This document shows, in pieces, positions 36,956 to 47,344 of a DNA stretch of 64,000 bases. The DNA comes from Lachnospira sp. (GTDB lineage Bacteria; Bacillota; Clostridia; Lachnospirales; Lachnospiraceae): positions 62,001 to 126,000 of the forward strand of contig JAGATQ010000022.1 in NCBI GenBank assembly GCA_017621205.1, given 5' to 3'. Numbering within the stretch: the first letter of the stretch is position 1; the number at the start of each line of letters is the position of its first letter. Under the pieces are notes generated by a model. The model searched no databases. It had not been told where the DNA came from and saw only the letters and a list, made by a program, of their open reading frames with translations. Both the position numbers and the translations under genes were made by a program.

Positions 36956-37849
36956 TCACAATTGCCCTATTTCCCCTAAAGCATCACTTAATGCAGCAAA
37001 TTCATTTAATGAAAGCTTCTCTCCCCGAACGCTAACCGGAAGTCCGATGCTTTCCAATGCATGTGCCACCTGCTCCTTCGTGTAGCTCAGCTTCTCATAA
37101 TTACAGATTCCGTTTTGCAATGTTTTCCTGCGTTGATTGAAGGAAGCGCGAATTAACGAAAACATCAGTGCTTCATTCTTTACTATTACTGGCGGCTTGT
37201 CATACCGGCTTAAGCGTATCACCGCTGAGCCTACATTTGGACGGGGCATAAAGCAATTGGGGGGAACATTGGCAGCAAGATACGGCTTCGCATAATATTG
37301 TACTGCCAGAGAAAGAGCACCATAGTCCTTCGTCCCCGGCTCTGCCTGCATGCGCTCTGCCACCTCCTTCTGCACCATAACCGTAATATTATCGATTGGC
37401 ACAAGGCTTTCAAAAAGGTTCATGACAATAGGTGTTGTAATATAATATGGAAGATTAGCAACCACCTTTAAGGGCTTCCCATCATTGTATTCTATGGAAA
37501 CCCGGTTTAAATCCACTTTTAGGATATCCTCATTCCAGATTGTTACATTATCATACATTCCCAAAGTATTATGCAATATAGGAATGGCTTTCTTATCAAT
37601 CTCCACCGCCAGCACCTGCCCGGCACGTTCTGCCAGATATTGCGTCATCGTCCCGATACCTGGTCCAATCTCAAGAACAAAATCATCCTTGGAAAGCTCT
37701 GCCGCATCCATGATTTTATAGAGTACATGAGAATCAATGAGAAAGTTCTGTCCAAACTTCTTCTTAAAATCAAAATTATATTTTTTTAAAATCTCAATGG
37801 TAACCTGCGGATTGCTAAGCTTTTGCTTCTCCTCTATTATGACATCCAT
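36956..37849 (-). CDS. rsmA: 16S rRNA dimethyladenosine transferase (RsmA/KsgA)
   Basis: 297 residues. N-terminal KKKFGQNFLID, the SAM-binding EIGPGIGTMTQYLA, the catalytic NLPYYITTPI, and the C-terminal RASFNQRRKTLQN. It dimethylates two adjacent adenines near the 3' end of 16S rRNA during 30S assembly. GGAG, shared with the stop region of the upstream MCP-like gene, precedes the ATG. Confidence 0.96.
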   Translation of the reverse strand: MDVIIEEKQKLSNPQVTIEILKKYNFDFKKKFGQNFLIDSHVLYKIMDAAELSKDDFVLEIGPGIGTMTQYLAERAGQVLAVEIDKKAIPILHNTLGMYDNVTIWNEDILKVDLNRVSIEYNDGKPLKVVANLPYYITTPIVMNLFESLVPIDNITVMVQKEVAERMQAEPGTKDYGALSLAVQYYAKPYLAANVPPNCFMPRPNVGSAVIRLSRYDKPPVIVKNEALMFSLIRASFNQRRKTLQNGICNYEKLSYTKEQVAHALESIGLPVSVRGEKLSLNEFAALSDALGEIGQL

Positions 37850-37860
37850 CTCATTTTCTC

Positions 37861-39018
37861 CTACACCTTAAATTTCTCTACCTGCTGTTTATGTCCGGTC
37901 GCAATTTCATTCTGATAATCCGATGTAATTCCAATCTGTTCCAGAAACATAGCAATACTACTCAGCTCTGACTGTATATCTTTAATCTCTTCCTTGGCAG
38001 TTTGCTCATAATCCATCATTTCCTGTATTGCAGCAACAATCTCCTGCGACAATTCCCGATTCTCCATCAGCTCATCCAGATGGTCATAAACATTGACAAG
38101 AATACTTTCAGCATCATAAAGTTTTACATTGACTGCCTCAATACGCTGGTTCGATTTTCTTACTGCCGCTGATACCTCCACACCGGTATCACTAATATCC
38201 GCTGATTCACTAATTATTTTCTCCAAAAGCTCCCGCATCTTAAACTGGGAATCATTGAGTGCCTCCATCGTCTCACCAAACTCATCGTTTTCCGTTCCAA
38301 GTATATCATCCGACACATTATATTCCGAAATCCGCTTGGCTAAATGCTGTATCGCAATCAATTTACTGGTAAAATAATTGTTCATATACACTGTGATGAT
38401 AATTGCTGCAACAACAGCAATGCCACCCACCAGACATATCATCCAGATTAGTCTTTGGTAAATCCGCATATTATCCTTATTTTTCTGCTCCGCAATTGAA
38501 GTCGCCATCTCCACTACAGCATCAATTAATTCATAAGTACACGCCTTTACCGGCATCAGCTCCTGCTCATAACGCTGCAATGCTGCTCCTTTTTCTCCCT
38601 CCTTCATGCTGCCAAGCATTTCCTCAATCTGTTTATTAAAGGATAGTATGCTTAAGCGGCATTGCTGGTAACGTTTTCTCTCCATATCAGAGATGGATAT
38701 TGTTTCGTACGCCTTCATTAACTCCTCATTTTTCTGCTTTAACGCAGTAATCGTTGTCATATATTTCACATGGTTCGAGCTATCCAGTGCCGTCATCATA
38801 CTGATAATACACTGGTCAATCTCCTTCACATTCTGATTAATGGATTTTAGGTACTCCACGGATTTTAAGTTATTAATATAGATTTCATTACCATTTTCAT
38901 AAACAGAATGAATATTATAAATTCCAAGTACACCAACCACTACAATCAAAGCTACAATGGAAAAATAACTAATCAGCAGTTTTTTTCGGATTCGCATTCG
39001 TTTCTTTTTTTCTCTCAT
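37861..39018 (-). CDS. MCP-like membrane sensor without a signalling tip (4HB-HAMP-coiled coil)
   Basis: 385 residues: transmembrane helix ~13-33, a helical extracytoplasmic 4HB-type domain (~34-185), a second transmembrane helix (~190-212), HAMP (~213-265), and a helical cytoplasmic end. The end is only ~120 residues and lacks the chemoreceptor hairpin tip that binds CheA/CheW, and no kinase or cyclase domain is present. It probably relays a signal by helix contact. AAGGAGG precedes the ATG. It follows the sugar-binding lipoprotein gene by 12 bases in the operon with the GGDEF-EAL gene. Confidence 0.75.
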   Translation of the reverse strand: MREKKKRMRIRKKLLISYFSIVALIVVVGVLGIYNIHSVYENGNEIYINNLKSVEYLKSINQNVKEIDQCIISMMTALDSSNHVKYMTTITALKQKNEELMKAYETISISDMERKRYQQCRLSILSFNKQIEEMLGSMKEGEKGAALQRYEQELMPVKACTYELIDAVVEMATSIAEQKNKDNMRIYQRLIWMICLVGGIAVVAAIIITVYMNNYFTSKLIAIQHLAKRISEYNVSDDILGTENDEFGETMEALNDSQFKMRELLEKIISESADISDTGVEVSAAVRKSNQRIEAVNVKLYDAESILVNVYDHLDELMENRELSQEIVAAIQEMMDYEQTAKEEIKDIQSELSSIAMFLEQIGITSDYQNEIATGHKQQVEKFKV

Positions 39019-39030
39019 TGCACTGCCTCC

Positions 39031-40104
39031 TTAGTTAATTGCTTGCGTTGCAGTATTGCTCTTCCCAGTCTCCCTGCCAGACGAGTCATCCTCTGGTTTG
39101 CCTAACGGGTAAAGCAGCCATTGAATATCCTCATCCTGTAGATTATCCCGCGTAACATAGGTAGCCCCGGTATCAAATTTGTCCTCAATCGATTTATCAT
39201 CCAATACCTTATTGATATTACGCACCCCAAGATATCCCATATTATATGGGTTCTGCACCATCATTCCATCAATTGCTCCCGATTCAAGATAAGCAATCTC
39301 ATCATCAGAAGAATCAAAGCCCATCACAATAAGATCATCTTCCCGTCCAAGAGAGCTTACTGCCTCTGCAACTCCTAGGGCACTTCCCTCATTGGAAGCA
39401 AAAACACATTTTAAATCCGGATAACTGCGAATAAAATCAAGCGTCTGTTGCTTGGCAACCTTGGAATCGCCACCACAATATTGCACTCCTACCACTTCCA
39501 TTTTTCCCTTCGGATTCTGGGCATTGATTTCATTGATAAATCCGTTATTGCGTTCCGTAGCGGTCTGTGAACCTTCAACATGGGAAACGACGGCAATCTG
39601 CCCCTCCCCACCCATCAGTTGAACAGCATTTCTGGCAGCAATTGCCCCTGCCGATTCATTATCGGTTCCTATTGTTGCCTCCCGCAGGGAAGAGGAAACA
39701 TCAGAATCCAGTGTCAGTACAGGGATTCCTGCCCGGTGTGCCTTCTCAATGGACGGATTGAGCTGTTCAACATCCAATGGCGCCAGCACAATGGCATCCG
39801 CCTTTTTTTCAATTGCTTTCTCAAACATCGCAATCTGGGCATCAATCTGTGATTCATCCTCCGGTGCCTCAAAGCTTACCTTAATACCAAGCTCCTCTCC
39901 TGCATCCATTGCTCCCTGTTCTACCGTTTTCCAGAATTCATGCTGGGAACCCTTACAGATTACTGCAATATAACGGCTGACCTTCACCGAATCGTCCTCT
40001 GTCCTGCCGCAGCCAACAAGCCCTAACAGCAGAAATAACGAAAGATACCAGCATCCTATTTTTATGACACCTGCCAGGTTAATTCGTTTATTCCTTTTAC
40101 GCAT
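39031..40104 (-). CDS. Sugar-binding lipoprotein, RbsB-like (type 1 periplasmic binding fold)
   Basis: 357 residues with a lipoprotein signal (basic start, hydrophobic helix, lipobox LVGC). The mature part follows the Peripla_BP_4 pattern: FWKTVEQGAMDAGEELGI, DAIVLAPLDVEQLNPSIEKA, PVLTLDSDV, IGTDNESAG. There is no ABC permease or ATPase beside it, so it probably senses a ligand (sugar or AI-2-like) for the membrane proteins in the same operon. It overlaps the GGDEF-EAL gene end by 8 bases and has GGAGG upstream of its ATG. Confidence 0.88.
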   Translation of the reverse strand: MRKRNKRINLAGVIKIGCWYLSLFLLLGLVGCGRTEDDSVKVSRYIAVICKGSQHEFWKTVEQGAMDAGEELGIKVSFEAPEDESQIDAQIAMFEKAIEKKADAIVLAPLDVEQLNPSIEKAHRAGIPVLTLDSDVSSSLREATIGTDNESAGAIAARNAVQLMGGEGQIAVVSHVEGSQTATERNNGFINEINAQNPKGKMEVVGVQYCGGDSKVAKQQTLDFIRSYPDLKCVFASNEGSALGVAEAVSSLGREDDLIVMGFDSSDDEIAYLESGAIDGMMVQNPYNMGYLGVRNINKVLDDKSIEDKFDTGATYVTRDNLQDEDIQWLLYPLGKPEDDSSGRETGKSNTATQAIN

Positions 40105-42013
40105 CGGCCTCCATCCCCCCTTCTATATACTCGATAAATGTCGTAGCAGGAACAGGCTTTGAAAAATAATAGCCCTGCAAATAATCTGCTCCCATACCAA
40201 TCAGCATCTCCATCATCTCTTCATCCTCAATACCTTCTGCTACCACCTTCAGGTTAATATCCTTAAACATAGTGATGGTATTCTCTAACACCTTTCTGGA
40301 GGACACCTTTTTCATCGCTGCCCACACTATATATTTATCAATCTTGACTATGGAAAATGGAAGCTCCACCAGATAATTAATATTGGAATAGCCGGAACCG
40401 TAATCATCCAGCGAAAATGTAATATCACACAATGACATTCTTGCCATATTACGGATTAACTGATCCTCGGAATAGGCAGCAGCACTTTCCGTTATCTCTA
40501 AGTTTATCATGGAAGGAGGGATATGATATTTCTTTAATACTCCTTGAATTTCCTGATGAATATGCTCCTGCATACATTGTACGACTGAAAGATTAACCTC
40601 TACATATTCAATACCTCTGTTTCTCAACCGGTATTGACTGATAAAACGACAAACCTCTTCTAATACAAGCATGCCAACTCTTAAAATTGTACCATTCTTT
40701 TCTGCAATACGAATAAATTCCTCGGGAGAAACATAACCATAGTCGGGGACGTTTAATCTCGCCAAAGCCTCCATAGAATGAATCTGTCCTGTATGTATGT
40801 CGTAAATAGGCTGGTAATGTACCTCCATATGCCCTTCTTTAATTGCTCCCATAATTGCCTGTTCAATGGCAGCATGACGCCGCATATCTTTTGTCACCTG
40901 TTCATCAACTTCAAAAACCTGTCCCTTACCACTTCCCTTCGCCCTGAGAATTCCATAATCAATTGCTCCAACCAGACTGTCATAGCTTTGTCCCTCTAAA
41001 TGTACCAGACAGATACAGGCACTAATTACAACAGCATTATCATAGAGCTGGTATTCCTGCTTAACAATTCTGTGAATGCGGTCTACCTCCTTTGTACATT
41101 CCGCTCCTTCACCAAGAATCACTGCAAAGGTATCTCCTCCGAAACGGTACACATAATCCTCCTGATACTCCCTCTTCAAATTAGAAACCAGCATACGAAG
41201 CAGTTTATTACCGCCCTCCATACCATACATTTCGTTAATAATTTTGAAGTTATCTAATGCCAGCACTACGACATGTCCCCGCTTATTTTTACGAAGCATA
41301 GTTCCAATAGAAAAACGAAAGCCTTCCCGGTTCAATGCCAGCGTTGTGGCATCCACATAAATCATCATATTCTCGTTAGTCATATACATCAGCATGACAG
41401 ACAAAGCAGTTCCCAGACCAGATAACATGACATGGGGAATAAAAAACTGTATTACTGTTGGCATAATCGCAATAAGAACAATACAACATATTAATGCCGA
41501 TTGCCTTTTTCCGATTGCTTTATGCTTTATTATGGAATACAAAATGGTTCCCACAGAATACAACACCGCATTAATATATAAATAACTGTGCCATACCCCA
41601 TGATGGTACCCTCCCGCATCAAAATAAAACATTTTATGATTCCAAAGGTTACCAAGCATAAGCAGGACACAAAAAATTGCCGGTAAAAAAGTAATTATTG
41701 TAAATTTTTTGCGTACTCTCTCCACCTGATAAACCTTATCAAACATATATACAACAAAAATAAGCGGAATCAGACCCTGTATTATTAAAAAAACTGTATT
41801 CAGCAGATAATTTACCCACAGTGGTATGATATCTGCATATGCGATGGTATAACACGTTATCACATCTAAAGCATTATTTAGTAATGTGACAGCCAGATAG
41901 ACACGAAATGCCTTAGACTGGAAGCTCTCCAACTGCTGTTTTCCTACCGATACGACAATAAGCAGTGCAAGAAAAACAAGAGAACATATCTCAAAATCAA
42001 CATTATAATTCAT
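40097..42013 (-). CDS. Membrane GGDEF-EAL protein, probable c-di-GMP phosphodiesterase with degenerate cyclase domain
   Basis: 638 residues. Six or seven N-terminal membrane helices (~1-215), then a GGDEF domain whose signature is FGGDTF (Thr for Glu), so cyclase activity is doubtful. The EAL domain keeps MEALAR (about 417), NLEITES, LDDYGSGYS, VKIDK, AEGIED and QGYYFSKP, so hydrolysis of c-di-GMP is likely. It is first of three genes with an RbsB-like lipoprotein and a HAMP protein. Start at the second ATG (42013), with GAGG 6 bases upstream. Confidence 0.88.
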   Translation of the reverse strand: MNYNVDFEICSLVFLALLIVVSVGKQQLESFQSKAFRVYLAVTLLNNALDVITCYTIAYADIIPLWVNYLLNTVFLIIQGLIPLIFVVYMFDKVYQVERVRKKFTIITFLPAIFCVLLMLGNLWNHKMFYFDAGGYHHGVWHSYLYINAVLYSVGTILYSIIKHKAIGKRQSALICCIVLIAIMPTVIQFFIPHVMLSGLGTALSVMLMYMTNENMMIYVDATTLALNREGFRFSIGTMLRKNKRGHVVVLALDNFKIINEMYGMEGGNKLLRMLVSNLKREYQEDYVYRFGGDTFAVILGEGAECTKEVDRIHRIVKQEYQLYDNAVVISACICLVHLEGQSYDSLVGAIDYGILRAKGSGKGQVFEVDEQVTKDMRRHAAIEQAIMGAIKEGHMEVHYQPIYDIHTGQIHSMEALARLNVPDYGYVSPEEFIRIAEKNGTILRVGMLVLEEVCRFISQYRLRNRGIEYVEVNLSVVQCMQEHIHQEIQGVLKKYHIPPSMINLEITESAAAYSEDQLIRNMARMSLCDITFSLDDYGSGYSNINYLVELPFSIVKIDKYIVWAAMKKVSSRKVLENTITMFKDINLKVVAEGIEDEEMMEMLIGMGADYLQGYYFSKPVPATTFIEYIEGGMEADA

Positions 42014-42040
42014 ATGCATCCTCTTTCTGTATATGCATTG

Positions 42041-42820
42041 TTAGGTGTTTGCAAAACTCAACCGATAAACCTCATTGGCATTCTTCATAGTCTGTTCGTA
42101 GACCTGATGCACTGCAACTCCCTTTATCTGTGCAATCCTTGTAGCAATATCAGGGAGGTATTTCGAAGAATTACGCTTGCCCCGGTGAGGAACCGGTGCC
42201 ATATATGGACAGTCTGTTTCCAGCACAATATGCTCTAAATCAATATCTTCCACTACCTCGACTAATCGTCTGGCATTTTTAAAAGTCACTACACCACCTA
42301 CTCCTATATAAAACCCCATTTTTATAAACTCTCTGGCTACTTCCTTGGAATAACCAAAGCAGTGAATAATTCCGGCAAGTGTATCACCATGGTGTTCCTT
42401 CAAAATACGCATGGTATCCTCGGCTGCATCCCGACTATGTACAATGATGGGCATCTCCTCCTCATATGCCACCTCAAGCTGTCTGGCAAACCACTCCTGT
42501 TGTATCTGCCTTACCGGCTCCTCATAATAATAATCGAGACCAATCTCTCCTAATGCCACTACCTCCGGCTCATGGCACATATCCCTAAGCTTGTCTATAT
42601 CAGCATCGGTAAGCGTTGCTACATTATCAGGATGTACCCCGACAGCAGCATAAATAAAATCATGCTTGTGTGCTAAGGCGATGCTTTGCTTTGATGTTGA
42701 CAGGCTGGAACCAACATTCACCAGCCGGGTCACCCCCGCCAAACGCACCTCTTCTAATTCTTGTTCTCTATCCTCGTCATAACGCTCATCCTCAAAATGA
42801 GCATGGGTTTCAAATATCAT
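42041..42820 (-). CDS. tatD: TatD family metal-dependent deoxyribonuclease
   Basis: 259 residues. ETHAHFEDERYDEDR at the N-terminus supplies the first His-x-His metal site (THAH); GEIGLDYYYE, IVHSRDA, IIHCFGYS and LETDCPYMAP follow in order, as in TatD/YcfH. GGGGGAAG precedes the ATG. It lies 28 bases from the GGDEF-EAL gene start and 38 bases after dnaB. Confidence 0.94.
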   Translation of the reverse strand: MIFETHAHFEDERYDEDREQELEEVRLAGVTRLVNVGSSLSTSKQSIALAHKHDFIYAAVGVHPDNVATLTDADIDKLRDMCHEPEVVALGEIGLDYYYEEPVRQIQQEWFARQLEVAYEEEMPIIVHSRDAAEDTMRILKEHHGDTLAGIIHCFGYSKEVAREFIKMGFYIGVGGVVTFKNARRLVEVVEDIDLEHIVLETDCPYMAPVPHRGKRNSSKYLPDIATRIAQIKGVAVHQVYEQTMKNANEVYRLSFANT

Positions 42821-42857
42821 ATGCTTCCCCCGCTATCACCCATATCATTACCTGTTA

Positions 42858-44228
42858 CTAGTCCGGCTCCTGCATTTTTTTCTTAGCACGCTCTTTATTG
42901 GCAAATTTGGTATACTTGCCAATCCATGCAAGATCGATGCTTCCAGTCGCACCACTACGCTGCTTTCCGATAATAATCTCTGCCGTTCCCGGTTTCGTTG
43001 TCGTATCCGGATTATAATATTCATCACGGTAAATAAACATTACCACGTCCGCATCCTGCTCGATGGAACCAGACTCCCTAAGATCAGACATCCTCGGCTT
43101 GTGGTCATCCCTTGCCTCCACTGCACGGCTAAGCTGGGACAGAGCAATAATCGGTACATCAAGCTCCTTGGCAAGTCCTTTTAACGAGCGGGAAATATCT
43201 GCTACCTCCTGCTGTCTGGACTCTGTTCTGCCACCGCCACTCATAAGCTGCAGATAATCAATAATAATCAATCCCAAATCACCATACTGCTGTTTCGTCT
43301 TTCTACACTTCGCCCGTACTTCGGCAACGGTTACTGCTGGGGTATCATCAATCATCATTGGAGAAGCAGCAAGCCGGTCCGCAGATTCTGCCACCTTCTC
43401 AAGCTCATCATCACTCAACCGTCCGATACGGATATTCTGGGAATCCACCATGGAATCCAGTGCAATAATACGGGTCGCAAGCTGTTCCTGCCCCATCTCC
43501 AGACTAAACAATGCAACCGGTATCCTCTTTTTCATTGCAACATGGGAAGCAATATTTAATACAAAAGCTGTCTTACCCATGGCAGGCCTTGCTGCCACCA
43601 GTATCAGCTCCGAACCATGCAATCCGGTTAAAATATTGTCTAAATCGGTGAATCCGGTCGGCACACCTGTAATATTACCCTCATTGGCAATCGCCGCCTC
43701 AATCATATCCAATGCCTTGGCGACCACCTGATCAATCGGGGTCAGTTCCTGCGTTCCCCGTCTTGTCTGTAAAAACCGAAACAGTTCTCCCTCCATTTTC
43801 TCATAGAGAACCTCTGTATCCATATTACCAAGATACGCATCATTCGCAATCTGTTCACTGACCTTTATCATCTGCCTAAGGGTAGATTTATCCTTTACCA
43901 CCTGCACATATTGTTTGATATTGGCAGAGGTCGTCACCAGTGCTACCATCTGACGAATAACCTCTAAATCTGTCACATCCTCTGTATAGCCAAGCTCCTT
44001 ACATTTCTCTGTCACCGTAATCAAATCAATGGATTTATGTTCCGCATACAAACGGGACATAGCAAAAAAAAGCTTTTGATGTCTGGAATAATAAAAATCT
44101 TCCATCACAAGCTGTTCCATTGCAACTGGTACCGCCTCCTCATCTAAAAACATGGAGGCAAGCACACTCCGCTCTGCATTTTCACTATGCGGTTTTATTT
44201 TCTTGATGACATTTTCATCCAAATCCAT
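42858..44228 (-). CDS. dnaB: Replicative DNA helicase DnaB/DnaC
   Basis: 456 residues. N-terminal domain (PHSENAERSVLASMFLDEEAV), linker, and RecA-like ATPase domain with Walker A AARPAMGKTAF, Walker B LIIIDYLQLM and the arginine finger region KQRSGATG. It unwinds DNA at the replication fork as a hexamer. GAGGAC precedes the ATG. Third gene of gdpP-rplI-dnaB. Confidence 0.97.
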   Translation of the reverse strand: MDLDENVIKKIKPHSENAERSVLASMFLDEEAVPVAMEQLVMEDFYYSRHQKLFFAMSRLYAEHKSIDLITVTEKCKELGYTEDVTDLEVIRQMVALVTTSANIKQYVQVVKDKSTLRQMIKVSEQIANDAYLGNMDTEVLYEKMEGELFRFLQTRRGTQELTPIDQVVAKALDMIEAAIANEGNITGVPTGFTDLDNILTGLHGSELILVAARPAMGKTAFVLNIASHVAMKKRIPVALFSLEMGQEQLATRIIALDSMVDSQNIRIGRLSDDELEKVAESADRLAASPMMIDDTPAVTVAEVRAKCRKTKQQYGDLGLIIIDYLQLMSGGGRTESRQQEVADISRSLKGLAKELDVPIIALSQLSRAVEARDDHKPRMSDLRESGSIEQDADVVMFIYRDEYYNPDTTTKPGTAEIIIGKQRSGATGSIDLAWIGKYTKFANKERAKKKMQEPD

Positions 44229-44246
44229 TGTTTTGTCCTCATACTT

Positions 44247-44696
44247 TTACTTTTTCTCCGTTACAACCACCGTAAGCTCTGCTGTCACTTTAGCGTGCAG
44301 CTTGATATTGACGGTGTAAGTTCCAATCCCCTTAATAGCAAACGGCAATGACATCTTCTTCTTATCAATTGATAAATCAAGCTGCTTTGCCACTGCTTCT
44401 GCAATCTCCTTCGTAGAAACAGAACCAAAGCTTCTGCCTCCTTCTCCCACCTTTATGGAAAGCGTCACCTTTTTATCCTTTAACTCCTCGGCTAGCTTCT
44501 GTGCTGCTGCAAGCTTCTCTGCCGCAAGCTTCTCCTCATTGGCATGTTTAAGCTTCAAATCATTCATATTGGCGTTATTGGCTTCCACACCCTTTTTCTT
44601 GGGAATAATGAAATTCTTTGCATAGCCATCACTGACATTAACAACATCACCCTTTTTGCCCAAGGATTTTACATCCTCTAATAATATAACTTTCAT
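44247..44696 (-). CDS. rplI: 50S ribosomal protein L9
   Basis: 149 residues starting [19 protein letters not shown] with the signature [17 protein letters not shown], a long linking helix, and a C-terminal domain. The start is the ATG with AAAGGAG upstream; an in-frame TTG 18 bases earlier is not used. It lies between gdpP and dnaB, as in many Firmicutes. Confidence 0.97.
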   Translation of the reverse strand: MKVILLEDVKSLGKKGDVVNVSDGYAKNFIIPKKKGVEANNANMNDLKLKHANEEKLAAEKLAAAQKLAEELKDKKVTLSIKVGEGGRSFGSVSTKEIAEAVAKQLDLSIDKKKMSLPFAIKGIGTYTVNIKLHAKVTAELTVVVTEKK

Positions 44697-44731
44697 TGTT
44701 CTACTCCTTTCCAACTACTGTTCGTTTCACA

Positions 44732-46795
44732 TTATTCCGACAGCTCCTCTGCCTCATGCATCTTGTCAAGCACTGCCTTAATACGCTCCAAAGCATCTTC
44801 CACAGTACATTCTGTAAGCTGAGCCCCCGCAGCATTGGCATGTCCACCGCCATCAAACTGCTCCATAATTAACTGTACATTCAATGTATCAATAGAACGG
44901 GCACTAATATAAACCGTACCATCCAGATTCGTTACCACAAAGGACGCCTGTATACCCTCAATATCCAGCAGCTCATTTGCTACTTGTGAGGCAATCACGG
45001 TAGGGCTGTCAACACCCTCTGCCGGAAAAATGGCGAGGGCATACTGTTCCCGATATACAATAGCATGCCGGACTGCCTCTGCCCGGGAACGATAAATATC
45101 CATGCTATCACGGAACATTTTGCGGACACGAACGACATCCGCTCCCTTGCGGCGAAGATACGCTGCAGCCTCAAAGGTTCTGGCACCTGTTTTTTGCACA
45201 AAGTTATCGGTATCTACCAGTATACCTGCATACATGGCATCCGCTTCATTTGCCTTCAAATCAATGGCTTCATTCGTATATTGAAGCACCTCCGCAACCA
45301 TCTCACAGGCAGAAGAAGCGTAGGGCTCAACATAAGATAACACTGCATTGGTCACTACCTCGCTGGTTGCACGGTGATGGTCAAATACGACGATGGTCTT
45401 AGTTAAATCAAGCAGCTCCGGACACTCCGTATAGCTTGGACGGTTAACATCCACAATCATTAACAGGGTATCCATATCTACCAGCTCCTTGGCAGTGGTA
45501 CTGTCTATGAACATATCTTCTTCATATAAAGGATTACTTTCAAAATTTTGTAAAACCGGACGAATCGATATTGTAGCCTCATCCAGAACAATATGGGCTT
45601 CCTTGTTATATACCTTGGCAAGCTTATATATACCAATAGCAGAGCCAATGGCATCCGCATCCGGCAGGCGGTGTCCCATAATCACTACCCGCTCTTTTGC
45701 CTCAATAATTCCCTGCAGGGCATGTGCCTTTACTCTGGCTTTCACCCTTGTATTCTTCTCTACCTGACGGGACTGACCCCCATAGTAGCTAATCTTTTCT
45801 CCCTCTTTAATCACTACCTGGTCTCCGCCTCGTCCCAAAGCCATGTCCATTGCCATACGGGCAGATTCATAGCATTCCTGAAAGGTAGCTTCTCCCATGC
45901 CAACGGACATACTAAGTGTTACCGGCAGCCCATTGCCCACATTGATATTACGAACCTCATCCAAGAGGTCAAACTTGTTTGCCTGAAGCTGTGCAAGATA
46001 CTTCTGCTGAAATACAACAAAATATTTATCCTTCTCCGATTTTGTCACAATTCCGCCAATGTCCAGAATCGTCTTATTGACCTTGCGGTCTACCAACGCC
46101 ATCAAAAGAGGTCTTCTCACGTCATCCGTACTTTCCAGCACCTCATCATAATTATCAATATAAATGAGAGAGGAAATCAGCTTCTGGTCCTTATTTTCCT
46201 GAAGCAGCCTTTTGTAGTCCGTCTCATCAAAGAAATACACTACTACCATGGCATCCTTATATGCATTGTCGAAATCGCTCATCTCATTATCTTCATCGTT
46301 CTCATCCACATCAATATCTACCTGAATCATACGAAACTGCACATGATACTGACGCTCTCCATAGGACATGGAAAATTCCTGCACGTCATCTGCTGTACTC
46401 GGAAACATATCCTTTGTTATGTGGGGAAAATACTTGTGAATATCCCTGCTTACCTTGGTATCTCCAACCATATTCTCAAATTCATGATTGTGCCAGAGAA
46501 TTATACCATCCATATCAATCAAAGTATAGGGTACTGCAAGCTCCTTTAAAAGCTCCTTTTGAATCTGCCCTTGTTCAAAGGCATAAGAAACCATCTCCGA
46601 CATAATACGCGGCTTATAGTGGTAATAGATAATCAATAAAACTATGGAATAAATCACCACGAAGCTTCCTGTCAGCACTCCTACCTTACGGCTATATAAA
46701 AATGCCAGTACTACCATAAATAATAATATAAACAACAGCTTTAAAGGAATCTGCAAAAACCTCTCTATCTGTGTTTTTAATTTCTTATCTTTCAT
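44732..46795 (-). CDS. gdpP: GdpP, membrane c-di-AMP phosphodiesterase (DHH-DHHA1)
   Basis: 687 residues. Two transmembrane helices (~18-60), PAS-like domain (~75-130), degenerate GGDEF domain, then DHH domain (GHRLPDADAIGSA and VFDHHR) and DHHA1 (GGGHANAAGAQ). It degrades c-di-AMP, the messenger for osmotic and cell-wall balance. The PAS domain has an acidic insertion (VDENDEDNEMSDFDN). Family A copy 3 lies 127 bases upstream of the ATG. Confidence 0.95.
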   Translation of the reverse strand: MKDKKLKTQIERFLQIPLKLLFILLFMVVLAFLYSRKVGVLTGSFVVIYSIVLLIIYYHYKPRIMSEMVSYAFEQGQIQKELLKELAVPYTLIDMDGIILWHNHEFENMVGDTKVSRDIHKYFPHITKDMFPSTADDVQEFSMSYGERQYHVQFRMIQVDIDVDENDEDNEMSDFDNAYKDAMVVVYFFDETDYKRLLQENKDQKLISSLIYIDNYDEVLESTDDVRRPLLMALVDRKVNKTILDIGGIVTKSEKDKYFVVFQQKYLAQLQANKFDLLDEVRNINVGNGLPVTLSMSVGMGEATFQECYESARMAMDMALGRGGDQVVIKEGEKISYYGGQSRQVEKNTRVKARVKAHALQGIIEAKERVVIMGHRLPDADAIGSAIGIYKLAKVYNKEAHIVLDEATISIRPVLQNFESNPLYEEDMFIDSTTAKELVDMDTLLMIVDVNRPSYTECPELLDLTKTIVVFDHHRATSEVVTNAVLSYVEPYASSACEMVAEVLQYTNEAIDLKANEADAMYAGILVDTDNFVQKTGARTFEAAAYLRRKGADVVRVRKMFRDSMDIYRSRAEAVRHAIVYREQYALAIFPAEGVDSPTVIASQVANELLDIEGIQASFVVTNLDGTVYISARSIDTLNVQLIMEQFDGGGHANAAGAQLTECTVEDALERIKAVLDKMHEAEELSE

Positions 46796-46921
46796 ACTCT
46801 TAAAGCTCCTAATACAATAATTCTATAACAAATCGCCAGATAATTTAGTATACCATATTATGGAGGAAAAGTAAAAGGATTGTGTTATGGGATGGTCTAT
46901 GTATTATGTGTTATGCATTAT

Positions 46922-47159
46922 GGCATGGAAGGGGGATACGCTGTATTATTTGTTCCGTTGTTCGGGAATAAGCGTTTCTAGGATATTCCCATAATAGTAG
47001 TATGTGCTGTCGCAACCGACGCCAACTCGCCATCCGGGCTCGGTGGCGTCTTTTCGGGGCATCCTTGCCCCGAAATTGCTGGTTGCTAGAGGGGAATATC
47101 AAGAAACGCTAATTCCCTACCAAAGTCACAAATAATACAGCGTATCCCCCTTCCATGCC
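46922..47159 (-). repeat. Family A palindromic element, copy 3
   Basis: 238 bp, reverse orientation. The outer arms are a perfect ~32-bp inverted repeat starting GGCATGGAAGGGGGATACGC. Compared with copy 1, several arm bases differ and each change is matched on the other arm. The core is conserved. The interval to copy 4 (47160-47344) has CCTTTTCAAAATAACAG twice and no gene. Confidence 0.85.
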
Positions 47160-47344
47160 CCTCCACATTATAAGACAAGCCACCCCATAGCCATTCCTTT
47201 TCAAAATAACAGAGGAGTGCATACATTTATTCATCCCTCTCATAACAAAGCAACAATCACTGATAACCACTCCTTTTCAAAATAACAGCAGGGTAATCAA
47301 TTAAGCTCCCCTGTAAATAAGAAAAGCGGCTTATAACTTCAGGA

